Shown here: piece by piece, positions 28,934 through 38,399 of the stretch
Numbering within the stretch: position 1 is the stretch's first letter
Layout: each line of letters starts with the position of its first letter
From: an uncultured Mollicutes bacterium
GTDB taxonomy: Bacteria; Bacillota_I; Bacilli_A; RF39; UBA660
Length of the DNA stretch: 42,693 nt
NCBI GenBank assembly: GCA_945969495.1
Contig: CAMFOH010000005.1
Coordinates: forward strand, 1-42,693
Direction of reading: 5' to 3'
Position numbers and translations under genes: made by a program
The notes under the pieces: generated by a model
What the model saw: only the letters and a program-made list of their open reading frames with translations
What the model was told of the DNA's origin: nothing
Database searches by the model: none

Positions 28934-29755
28934 TTACTTTAATATTACTCCTTTTATAGAATCATCTAATCCATTAACAAAGTTTATAGCATTATCTAAA
29001 GATCCCGTTTCTCCATAATGAATTGGAATAGCATATTTGGGTTTCATCTTGTTTACCACATCTAAAGCTTCACTATCAGTCATTGTATAAGTCCCACCAA
29101 CTGGTATAAATATAGCATCACAAGAAACGTTTTCAAGTTCTTCTGTTACATCACTATCACCAACTATATAATACTTATAACCATCAATATAAACGTTATA
29201 TCCTACCCAATTATAAGATTTTTTATGATAAGATTTATTAACGTTATAAGATGGTATAGCATCAAACTTTATATTATCAACTTCATAAGTTTCATAAGGC
29301 TTAACAATGGTTATGTTATAATTTGATACTCCTAAGTTTTTTACTTTATTTTCTAAATCACTTGTTATAATAAACTTAGTATTCTCTTTCATTACTTTTT
29401 TTATATCATTTATAGAAAAGTGATCATAATGGGAATGTGTTATAAAAATATAATCAGCATCTTTTAAAGAACTATCTATTTTATAAGGATCAAAATAAAT
29501 TATTTTTCCCATCTTTTCCATTCTAATAGATGCATGATAATTAAGTGTTATTCCATCCATTATATCTTCTTCCTTTTCTTTTTTTGTTTCTTTTGTAATA
29601 GTTGTATCATTTTTTTCATTATTTATTTTTTTATCATCATTATCTAAATATTTATATGTTATTAAACAACATAACAACAGCACTACAACTATTATTAAAG
29701 CCCAAAATATTTTTTTCATAACTAATTTCCTTTTTCTTCGTATCTTTTTTTGCAA
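28934..29755 (-). CDS. Membrane-anchored MBL-fold metal-dependent hydrolase
   Basis: N-terminal TM; YIFITHSHYDHFS, YIVGDSDVTEE, YAIPIHYGE. Confidence 0.88.
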   Translation of the reverse strand: MQKKIRRKRKLVMKKIFWALIIVVVLLLCCLITYKYLDNDDKKINNEKNDTTITKETKKEKEEDIMDGITLNYHASIRMEKMGKIIYFDPYKIDSSLKDADYIFITHSHYDHFSINDIKKVMKENTKFIITSDLENKVKNLGVSNYNITIVKPYETYEVDNIKFDAIPSYNVNKSYHKKSYNWVGYNVYIDGYKYYIVGDSDVTEELENVSCDAIFIPVGGTYTMTDSEALDVVNKMKPKYAIPIHYGETGSLDNAINFVNGLDDSIKGVILK

Positions 29756-30216
29756 GTTTCTATTAGTTTCAAAGCTTCTTCTTTGTTATGATAACTACCT
29801 ACTTTAACTTCGATTTTCTGAAGTGTTTTATAATTTTCAAAAAAGTTTTTTATTTCATCTAGTATAAAAGGAGATAAATCTTCTAAATTATTAACTTCAT
29901 TATATCTTGGGTCAACATCAACAACTGATATTAACTTATAATCTTCAAATCCATTATCAACCGCTTCTAAATATCCAACTACTCTTGCTGGAACCACACA
30001 GCCTGGATAAGTAGGTTCTGTTCCTATTACTAAAATATCTAATGGATCTCCATCAAGTGCTAAGGTATTTTCTAAAAAACCATATTCAGCTGGATATCCC
30101 ATCGCAGAGTATAAAACCCTATCTAGTTTTATTTTACCCGTTTTATGATCTACTTCGTATTTATTTCTAGATCTAAATGGTATTTCTACAATTGCGTTTA
30201 CTACGTCTTGTTTCAT
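29722..30216 (-). CDS. ppa: Inorganic pyrophosphatase
   Basis: VVNAIVEIPFRSRNKYEVDHKTGKIKLDRVLYSAMGYPAEYGFLENTLALDGDPLDILV. Confidence 0.97.
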   Translation of the reverse strand: MKQDVVNAIVEIPFRSRNKYEVDHKTGKIKLDRVLYSAMGYPAEYGFLENTLALDGDPLDILVIGTEPTYPGCVVPARVVGYLEAVDNGFEDYKLISVVDVDPRYNEVNNLEDLSPFILDEIKNFFENYKTLQKIEVKVGSYHNKEEALKLIETCKKRYEEKGN

Positions 30217-30288
30217 AACTTTCTTCCTTTCTTTTATATTATTAATTATATCATAAATTAAATAAGATTAGAAAAAATTCTAATCTTA

Positions 30289-31692
30289 TTAATCATCTAA
30301 ATTATAGTAATTACATCCGTATAAATCACAATCACAAACATCATAGCCTTCACATGTTTTGCGATTATTTTCTTCTATTTGTTTCATCGTTTTACTACTT
30401 ACTTTTATTTTTACATCTATGTCTGATAATTTACTATAATTATAAATTTTTCTTTGTTTTAAATCATTTATTACTAAATCATATATTTCTTTTAAAGAGT
30501 ACTCAGCATCTTCAATTCTTCTATAATTCAAATCATCATCTATTTCAAAATCCTTATTAAAATTATAATACTCTATAGTTGCCGTAATATTATCTTGTAA
30601 AGATTCATCTATTTCATAAGAACAACTAGTATGATGAAAGTTTTCGCAAGTTAAATTTGTATCTAAAGAATATATTTCTGTTTTTTCTTTAATTTCTTTT
30701 TTATAATTACTAGGAACACTATTAATATAAGTAGTATTAACAACCTCATATAATGATAAAGCTATACCTACAATAAATAATATAACAGTTGTTATAATGC
30801 TAATTAACAAAGCTTTAAGATTAAGTTTTTTATTAAAAATAAATCTAAAACATAAATCTAAGAATATGTAATTTAAACTTACATAAGTTAAACCGCATAG
30901 TAATATTCCTACATAAGGAAGACCTTGAGCTATTAAAACTGATCCAATAACTAAGCATACAAAAGAAGCTAAAAAGCTAAATATCGCTGGTATTAATACA
31001 AATATTAAGCAAACTTTTATAGCCATTACCAATATTTTCGTAAAAGAACCATTACTAGTTTTTTCTTTCTTTTCTTTTACTATTTTTTTAGTATTCTTTT
31101 TTATATTTTCTTCATTACTACTTTTAGTTTCTTTTACCATTTCTCCATCCATGTATCTTTTCTTAACAAAACTAACTATCCCTACTACCGCTAGTATTAA
31201 ATAGATAATTTCTATCATGTATTTCCAAATTATTGCAAGTCCATTTCCAAAGGGAGAAATAAGTCTTTCAAATAACCAACTACCAATTTCTTCTATAAAT
31301 AATACTGGTAATTTTAAAATTGCAATAAATATTATTAAAATTATGAATTCAATGATAAATTTTATTATATCATCTTTTGATCTGCTACCAATATTTTTAA
31401 CAAAATCCTTAACAAAACTAACACAATTATCAATAAAATCTGCCACTACATTCTTTTCTTTAATATTATTTTCATAATCTTCATTTATTTTATAAGCAGA
31501 TAATATATCCTTTACTAAACAATCAAAATCTCCAAAATCACTAATTGCTTCCTCTTCTGTTTTTCCAGATGAAACTTTTTCATTAATGTGCCCTTCATAC
31601 TCTTCTATAATATCTTCTATTTCATCATTATTTAAAATTTGAAGTCTTTTCCTTAACTTATCTAAAAAAGTTTTCTTATTCACTTTTTCCAC
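30289..31692 (-). CDS. HAAS/DUF1700-like membrane protein
   Basis: N-terminal FLDKLRKRLQILNNDEIEDIIEEYEGHINEKVSSGKTEEEAISDFGD typical of the HAAS domain; several TM segments; overlaps the padR-type gene. Confidence 0.85.
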   Translation of the reverse strand: MEKVNKKTFLDKLRKRLQILNNDEIEDIIEEYEGHINEKVSSGKTEEEAISDFGDFDCLVKDILSAYKINEDYENNIKEKNVVADFIDNCVSFVKDFVKNIGSRSKDDIIKFIIEFIILIIFIAILKLPVLFIEEIGSWLFERLISPFGNGLAIIWKYMIEIIYLILAVVGIVSFVKKRYMDGEMVKETKSSNEENIKKNTKKIVKEKKEKTSNGSFTKILVMAIKVCLIFVLIPAIFSFLASFVCLVIGSVLIAQGLPYVGILLCGLTYVSLNYIFLDLCFRFIFNKKLNLKALLISIITTVILFIVGIALSLYEVVNTTYINSVPSNYKKEIKEKTEIYSLDTNLTCENFHHTSCSYEIDESLQDNITATIEYYNFNKDFEIDDDLNYRRIEDAEYSLKEIYDLVINDLKQRKIYNYSKLSDIDVKIKVSSKTMKQIEENNRKTCEGYDVCDCDLYGCNYYNLDD

Positions 31693-32065
31693 TCTCCTTT
31701 ATAAACTTATTTACACTTTCATTAAATTTCTTCCATTCGCTTAATAGTTCATCTTTTCTTTTCTTTCCTAAAATAGTTAGATGATAATACTTTCTAGGAG
31801 GGCCCTCAGTAGATTCTTTAAGGTACGTTTCAAAATAATTTTCATTAGTAAGTCTTTTTAATATTGGATAGATAGTTCCTTCATTTACGTTAACGACATT
31901 TGATACTTCCTCTACTAATTCATACCCATATTTGTCATCACTTTCAACTATTAACATGACTAACAATTCTAAAACCCCTTTTTTAAATTGAGTATTTATA
32001 ATAATCACCTCACGGTTTAATAATAACACCAGGTACTGTGCATTGTCAAGTACTAAATTATACAA
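31676..32065 (-). CDS. PadR family transcriptional regulator (start probably internal, ~32005)
   Basis: FKKGVLELLVMLIVESDDKYGYELVEEVSNVVNVNEGTIYPILKRLTNENYFETYLKESTEGPPRKYYHLTILGKK. Confidence 0.93.
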   Translation of the reverse strand: MYNLVLDNAQYLVLLLNREVIIINTQFKKGVLELLVMLIVESDDKYGYELVEEVSNVVNVNEGTIYPILKRLTNENYFETYLKESTEGPPRKYYHLTILGKKRKDELLSEWKKFNESVNKFIKESGKSE

Positions 32066-32082
32066 AATAAAAAGAAGTAAAA

Positions 32083-33156
32083 TTACTTATTTTCACTTCC
32101 TTTTATTTTCTTAAAAGTAAGAATATCAACTATATCTTTTTTTATATCAGATAACTCATCATCACTATCTTTAAAAATTGGAGGACAAGACGCATTAATA
32201 GAATTACCTCCCCCACCATTTAAAATATGCATGATATTATCTATTGATATTCTATCATTACCTTTACCTCTTGCACTAACACCATAACTTCCATCTTTCA
32301 TTTTAGCTGCTATTATAACAGCATCACATTTGTAATTCAAAGCATAATCAGCTGCTTTTGCTATTTCTTCTTGAGTATATAAACCATCATCACTTACTGA
32401 AACAAGCACGGTAGTATTTATTGGAATTGTTTTATCTACCAAACTATGAACTCTTCTATCACTTTCAAAATCTAGGGCAAAAAAGTCATCAACTTTAGAC
32501 TGATCCGCACCCTTATTAATAAGACCACCAACAGCCTCTAACGTACTTGGAAATTTATTTTTACTTAGTTTATTAGTATCAAGATAAATACCTGCTAATA
32601 AAAATGTATAATATGAAATGTCTGATGATGTTATTTTATACTGATTAAGCAAATAATATAATATCTCACTACATGATGATACCTCTAATGTTATAAACTT
32701 GTTTTTTGTTTTTATTGTGTTTTCATCTTCTGAATGATGATCAATAATTATTATATTCTTAAATTGTTTATACTTTCCTTCTAAAGCAGTCCTAAACCCT
32801 TTATTAACATCAAGTGATATAAGAAGATCATTATTAGTTTTGTTATTTTCATAATCATCAACTGTAATTACAATAAACTTTTCCTTTATTTTATCAATCA
32901 TTTCTTTTATTTCATCCGATAAATCATCAATGTTATCGTTTATTATTATATAAGGAGCCTTTTTATGCTTTTTACAAATCAAACCAGCAGCACCCAATGA
33001 TGCAATAGCATCAAAATCAGGTTTTTCATGTGCAATTAAGAATACTTGATTACAATCTTCAATACTTTCAGTTAAAACACTTCTAAACTCATTTAAAGTC
33101 TGTTTTAATAAGACAGATTGTTTTTCATTAGATTTCATATTTACACCTCGTAGCAA
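32083..33156 (-). CDS. DHH/DHHA1 phosphoesterase resembling the soluble part of GdpP, with a GGGGN motif
   Basis: AHEKPDFDAIASLGAAG, IIIIDHHSEDEN, LNGGGGNSINAS. Confidence 0.88.
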   Translation of the reverse strand: MLRGVNMKSNEKQSVLLKQTLNEFRSVLTESIEDCNQVFLIAHEKPDFDAIASLGAAGLICKKHKKAPYIIINDNIDDLSDEIKEMIDKIKEKFIVITVDDYENNKTNNDLLISLDVNKGFRTALEGKYKQFKNIIIIDHHSEDENTIKTKNKFITLEVSSCSEILYYLLNQYKITSSDISYYTFLLAGIYLDTNKLSKNKFPSTLEAVGGLINKGADQSKVDDFFALDFESDRRVHSLVDKTIPINTTVLVSVSDDGLYTQEEIAKAADYALNYKCDAVIIAAKMKDGSYGVSARGKGNDRISIDNIMHILNGGGGNSINASCPPIFKDSDDELSDIKKDIVDILTFKKIKGSENK

Positions 33157-33233
33157 ATATCATACTACTTTTTATTTTTTTGTCAATTATTATTTTCTAA
33201 TTCTATATATTAAGCAATCAACCAAGTATTTTT

Positions 33234-35393
33234 TTATTTATCACTTATAAGAGACAAAGAGACCTTTTCTTTATCTTTAAATATTTCTTCTACATAGCAA
33301 TCAACGATGTCTCCAACACTTAATACATCAGAAGGATGTTTTATATAATCTTTTGAAATTTTAGATATATGAACTAACCCATCATTATGAAGTCCAATAT
33401 CAATAAAGGCTCCAAAATCTACAACATTTCTAACGGTTCCTTGTAGTTTCATACCTAGTTTTAAATCATCAATGTTTAAAACATCGCTTTTTAAAATTGG
33501 CTGCGGCATTTCATCCCTTGGATCTCTATTTGGCTTTTTAAGACTACTTACTACGTCTTCTAAAGTATAAATGTCCGTATTTAATTTAGAAACATAGTCT
33601 TCAATGTTAACCTCATTTAACCTTTGTATTAGGTTATCTGTTCCAACGTCTTTTAAACCAAAACCTAATTCATCTAGTAATTTTAAAGCAACATTATAAC
33701 TTTCAGGATGTATCCCAGTTGTATCTAGTATATTAGTTCCTTCAGTTATTCTTAAAAAACCAATCGCTTGCTCAAATACTTTATCAGTTAATAATCTCTT
33801 TTTCTTTATCTCATCTCTTGAATTTATTTTGCCATGTTTCTCTCTATAAGAAATTATTTTATCAATATTGTTTTTCTTTATTCCAGATACATATTTTAAA
33901 AGTGAGCTGGAGGCTGTATTTATGTTTACACCAACACTATTAACTGCCTTAGATACTACAAAATCTAAACTTTCAGATAATTTTTTACCTTGAACATCAT
34001 GCTGATATAAACCAACTCCAATTCCTTCCGGTGGAACCTTAACAAGTTCAGACAATGGATCTTGAAGTCTTCTTCCAATTGATACCGCGCTTCTTTTTTC
34101 AACTGCTAAATCAGGAAATTCTTCAATAGCCACTTTACTTGCACTATAAATTGATGCTCCCGCTTCTGATACTATTACGTACTTACATGGCAAGTTAAAT
34201 TCTTTAATCATATCTGCACAAAACTTTTCAGATTCACGGGACGCAGTACCATTACCTATTGCAATTATATCCACGTTGTACTTTTTTATTAATGCAGCTA
34301 CTTTTAATTTACAATTATTTACTTTTTCTAAAGAAATATTATTTAAAAATGGTTTTATTACGGTGGAGTCTAAGTATTTTCCAGTTTTATCTATTACAGC
34401 TAATTTACAACCATTAACAAAACCCGGATCAAATGCTAAAATTACTTTTTCCTTAATTGGTGGAGTTAAAAGTAAAGCTTCTAAATTTTTACTAAAATTA
34501 TCTATTGCAACTTCTTCCGCCTTTTGTGTTAAATCACTTCTTATTTCCCTTTCAACTGACGGAAAAATAAGCCTTTTATAACCATCTTCTATTGCTTCTT
34601 TTATATAACAAGCACAAAAACTATCATTATTTTTAACATTTTTAGTTTCTAAAAATTCTAATATTTTAGTATTATCTATATTTATTTTAACTGATATTAC
34701 ATTTTCTTTTTCAGCTCTATTTATTGCAAGCACACGATGAGGTTTTATCCTTGATACTGCTTCATTATAATCATAATACATTTCATACGTTTTATTTTCA
34801 TCGTTTGCATTTTTCTTTATTTTAGTTTCTAAAATACCAAACTTATACATGTTATTTCTAATGTATTTTCGGTACGTTGCATTGTCACTAATCCACTCTG
34901 CAATAATATATTTAGCACCTTGCAAAGCATCGTTTAAATCCTTTACATTTTCATCTATAAACTTACTTGCCATAGCATTTATATCACCATTTAAAGGACA
35001 TGACATAATCATTTTAGCAAGTGGCTCTAACCCATTTTTTATAGCCTCAGTAGCCTTTGTTTTTTTCTTTTCTTTATATGGTCTATAAAGGTCCTCTACT
35101 TCAACTAACTTACTACAATTAATAATTTGATTTTTTAATTCTTATGTTAAAAGTCCTTTTTCATCAATTAATCTAATAACATCTTCTTTTCTTTTAAGTA
35201 AATTAACTTGGTATTCATAAGCATCACCAATAACCTTTATATGTTCTTCAGTAAGACCACCTGTCTTTTCTTTTCTATACCTTGCTATAAAAGGAATGGT
35301 ATTTCCTTCTTCTAACATTTCAAGAGTAGATTCTATCTGCCACTTTTCTATGCTCATTTGCATACTTATTTCTTTTATTATATTTTCATTCAT
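33234..35393 (-). pseudogene. tex: Tex (transcription accessory/S1 RNA-binding protein), interrupted by an in-frame TAA at about 35142-35144
   Basis: N-terminal ORF ends ...NLLKRKEDVIRLIDEKGLLT-TAA and the same frame continues ELKNQIINCSKLVEVEDLYRPYKEKKKTKATEAIKNGLEPLAKMIMSCPLNGDI..., with downstream YqgF-like, HhH and S1 domains. Confidence 0.9.
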
Positions 35394-35479
35394 TATTATT
35401 CACCTCCATATGATGTACCTTATAATTATAACAAATTAATAAAAAAAGAACACTAACTAATATAAGCTAGCGTAAACAA

Positions 35480-35809
35480 TTAAATCTTTTTTCTTTTAAT
35501 AAATATCCTTACTACATAATATAAGAATATAGCCATTATTATAACATATATAAATGTTAAGGCCATGTTAAACATACCTTTAGTATAGTTATTTATAACT
35601 GTTGGTACGGAAGCAGGAATATAAGTATTAATAAAAACCTTTATTTCTTTAACCGGAATAAATCCATTTATAACATTTAGTATTCTAAATAATATATCTA
35701 TCATTCCAAAACCAAATATATAAGTTTGAAACCTTTTTGAATAAATTATTACAAACACAATTAAAACCACTAATACAACTAAATCTATATAAGCCATTTT
35801 TACCTCCAC
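35480..35809 (-). CDS. Small CvpA-like membrane protein
   Basis: 109 aa with several hydrophobic segments; weak family resemblance. Confidence 0.5.
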   Translation of the reverse strand: MEVKMAYIDLVVLVVLIVFVIIYSKRFQTYIFGFGMIDILFRILNVINGFIPVKEIKVFINTYIPASVPTVINNYTKGMFNMALTFIYVIIMAIFLYYVVRIFIKRKKI

Positions 35810-36006
35810 ATACTATAAAAATAATATCACATAATTTAAAAAGACACAATCAAGGTTATAAAATTTTACATTCAATTAGTAAAAATTTATATTAATGTTT
35901 CTAGTTAAATTCTTTTTTATTTAATACATCCTTATAAGTTATAATAAAGCTATCCTTTAATAACAAAAAAAGAACAACCATGTAAAGATGTTCTTTTGAG
36001 TTCAAA

Positions 36007-36082
36007 TGGTGGGCCGTTAGGGATTCGAACCCTAGACCCACTGATTAAGAGTCAGTTGCTCTACCAACTGAGCTAACGGCCC
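36007..36082 (-). tRNA. tRNA-Lys (CTT)
   Basis: GGGCCGTTAGCTCAGTTGGTAGAGCAACTGACTCTTAATCAGTGGGTCTAGGGTTCGAATCCCTAACGGCCCACCA. Confidence 0.95.
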
Positions 36083-36148
36083 ATTTGAAATTACTAATTA
36101 ATTATAACACATATATTTTATTTTGAAAATACCTTTATCAAAATAAAA

Positions 36149-36225
36149 TGGTGGACGCTATAGGACTCGAACCTATGACCCCCTGCTTGTAAGGCAGGTG
36201 CTCTAACCAACTGAGCTAAGCATCC
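36149..36225 (-). tRNA. tRNA-Val (TAC)
   Basis: GGATGCTTAGCTCAGTTGGTTAGAGCACCTGCCTTACAAGCAGGGGGTCATAGGTTCGAGTCCTATAGCGTCCACCA. Confidence 0.95.
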
Positions 36226-36297
36226 AAATGCATAAATATTTTACTACATTTATTTTTAAATAGCAATAATTTTTATTAAAAAAATAACCATTTAAGG

Positions 36298-36657
36298 TTA
36301 TTCTCCAACACTTGGAATTCTTACTATCCATTTAGTATAACATTTAATATATTCTTGTTTTTTACCATTAACTATAACATCTTTAGTAGTTTTATAATAT
36401 GTAATCTCATCAGTTGATATATTATTTTGCTTTTCCAATTTAGTTGTATATGCAGTAATTGGCTTACCCATTAATACAATAGATAATCTAGCTGCACCTT
36501 CCTCTGTAAAAAAAGAAAACCAACAAAAGCCTAATATTAAAACCATTATTAATATATTTAATATTTTCATGCCAGCCTTAATTACAAATATTACAACACC
36601 AATAACAAGTATTAACATTATCCATTTAGTTATTTCTGCAGATACCATTTTAATCAA
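36298..36657 (-). CDS. Hypothetical membrane protein
   Basis: 119 aa, N-terminal hydrophobic segments. Confidence 0.5.
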   Translation of the reverse strand: MIKMVSAEITKWIMLILVIGVVIFVIKAGMKILNILIMVLILGFCWFSFFTEEGAARLSIVLMGKPITAYTTKLEKQNNISTDEITYYKTTKDVIVNGKKQEYIKCYTKWIVRIPSVGE

Positions 36658-36709
36658 CTCCTACTATAAATAGTATACTAATAATTATAAATTTTTACAA
36701 CTATTTAAA

Positions 36710-37465
36710 TTAATTTTCATAAGTGAAAATTAATTTAAATAATTTATATATATTTCTTTTAACTATACTAAAACACATATTTTTATTTTTATTTTTTAAA
36801 AAATCATTACCACTTCTTGCAAACCTCAAAATAATCTTTGCCTTAATATCACCAGATTCTAGTAATTCTAAAAACTTTGAAAAACCTTTATATCTAAAAC
36901 ATTCTATTTTATAATACCTATAAAATAAGTTATCACCTGTTTTCCTCTTACTTGCATAAAATAATGCTAATTTATCTAATTTTACTTTTATTCTCTTTTC
37001 TAAACTATCAAAGTAAATATAACATCTTTCTTCAATCATATTTAAATTCAAATCATATATACATACCTTTATTTTCTTTGTTTCATAATCTATTTTTAAT
37101 TCAAAATAATATTTGTCATTTACTAAAACTTTCTCATTAAATTTCAAATTTACAAACAAAGTTTTTTTATTTAAAAATTCAGCATCATTTTTACCATATT
37201 TTTCCAACAAATTATTACTTTCAAATAAATTTGGGCCATCAAATGACATAGAAAATAAACTTATATTATATCTACTAAATCTTGTTGTAGTCTTAATTTC
37301 AACTCCATTAAAATCAGGAAAAAACATATTATCTGCTTTCTTACCTAATAAATGTTCTAGAGTTAATCCACAAGAATTATTTAGATTATTATTAATACTG
37401 TTCACATATCCTTTTTTATTTATTTTTATAAACTCATCAATTATTTCATTAAATTCTTGTTCCAT
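36710..37465 (-). CDS. MvaI/BcnI-like restriction endonuclease family protein (orphan)
   Basis: CGLTLEHLLGKKADNMFFPDFNGVEIKTTTRFSRYNISLFSMSFDGPN: LTLE..LG...N...PD..G.E(I)K pattern. Confidence 0.7.
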   Translation of the reverse strand: MEQEFNEIIDEFIKINKKGYVNSINNNLNNSCGLTLEHLLGKKADNMFFPDFNGVEIKTTTRFSRYNISLFSMSFDGPNLFESNNLLEKYGKNDAEFLNKKTLFVNLKFNEKVLVNDKYYFELKIDYETKKIKVCIYDLNLNMIEERCYIYFDSLEKRIKVKLDKLALFYASKRKTGDNLFYRYYKIECFRYKGFSKFLELLESGDIKAKIILRFARSGNDFLKNKNKNMCFSIVKRNIYKLFKLIFTYEN

Positions 37466-37493
37466 AAATTGCTCCTTTTTTGGAGGTTATATT

Positions 37494-37575
37494 ATCAGTT
37501 GGTTAGAGCAAAAAAAGTAATATTTTATCTTAAAGTATATAATTTTATTATTATATAGAGGTCGTAGGTTCATGT
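37494..37575 (+). pseudogene. tRNA relic: D-arm and T-arm sequence kept, anticodon arm replaced by AT-rich DNA
   Basis: TCAGTTGGTTAGAGCA (37495-37510) and GGTCGTAGGTTC (37560-37571) are identical to the tRNA at 37711-37787, on the opposite strand, separated by 49 nt instead of 18. Confidence 0.7.
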
Positions 37576-37576
37576 A

Positions 37577-37607
37577 TAAAAAAACATCAGAATTTTTTCT
37601 GATGTTA
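37577..37607 (-). terminator. Terminator of the tRNA-Met/Ile - tRNA-Leu unit
   Basis: Minus strand AACATCAGAAAAAATTCTGATGTTTTTTT. Confidence 0.8.
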
Positions 37608-37616
37608 ATTACTTAG

Positions 37617-37701
37617 TGGTGCGGGTGAAGGGACTTGAACCCCCACGGATGAATCCACTAGATCCTAAGTCTAGCGCGTCTGCCAATTTCGCCACACCCG
37701 C
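37617..37701 (-). tRNA. tRNA-Leu (TAG)
   Basis: GCGGGTGTGGCGAAATTGGCAGACGCGCTAGACTTAGGATCTAGTGGATTCATCCGTGGGGGTTCAAGTCCCTTCACCCGCACCA, long variable arm. Confidence 0.95.
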
Positions 37702-37710
37702 ACAAACAAG

Positions 37711-37787
37711 TGGTGGACCCTGTAGGACTCGAACCTACGACCGCCCGGTTATGAGCCGGATGCTCTAACCAACTGAGCTAAGGGTCC
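37711..37787 (-). tRNA. tRNA with CAT anticodon (elongator Met or lysidine-modified Ile2)
   Basis: GGACCCTTAGCTCAGTTGGTTAGAGCATCCGGCTCATAACCGGGCGGTCGTAGGTTCGAGTCCTACAGGGTCCACCA. Confidence 0.92.
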
Positions 37788-37876
37788 ATACATTTTTCTT
37801 GTTTGCTTTTATATATTATCATATTCTTTTAATTTTATCAATATGATTATTTAAAAAAAAATAAAAAAATAGTGAA

Positions 37877-38302
37877 TTAATCACCATTTTGCAACATATT
37901 CAATAAATCTATTTTAAATTTATCTTTATCTGAGTTAGCCTTAGATATCATAACACCTTTATAAGCTTCCAATTCTTGTCTATGTCCTTCAGATAAAAGA
38001 CTTTCTGGTGTTATTGTTTCAAGTATTATGGTTTTACTATTTTCACAGACAGAATAATGAAGTACTACTTCTCCATGGACCCTTACAAATAAATCATCAG
38101 TAGGTAATTTTAGTTCATAATTTTTAGTATTTTCTTTGCTATTTACACTAACTAACTTTCCTAAAAAATTACCTTCTTTCATTTTTGGATAAAATTCAAA
38201 AACCAACTTTTTGTAAGCTAACATATTGTATTTTTTTACTGATCGTTCTAGTTTTCTGAATTCATTTTCATTTAGATATTCAAAAATGTAAGTTCCTTTC
38301 AT
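37877..38302 (-). CDS. Hypothetical protein (DUF1934-like size and layout)
   Basis: 141 aa with RBS; family not firmly recognised. Confidence 0.5.
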   Translation of the reverse strand: MKGTYIFEYLNENEFRKLERSVKKYNMLAYKKLVFEFYPKMKEGNFLGKLVSVNSKENTKNYELKLPTDDLFVRVHGEVVLHYSVCENSKTIILETITPESLLSEGHRQELEAYKGVMISKANSDKDKFKIDLLNMLQNGD

Positions 38303-38399
38303 ATTTTTAACCCCCTTCTTTATAATTGGGATACTCTATACATTACATATTACCCAATTGGTACGGCTATTATATCACATACGACAAAAAATGTCAAAT

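Noticed and set aside
37113-37520. Plus-strand 135-aa ORF
   Set aside because: Antisense to the MvaI/BcnI-like gene and running into the tRNA relic; no RBS or recognisable motif.
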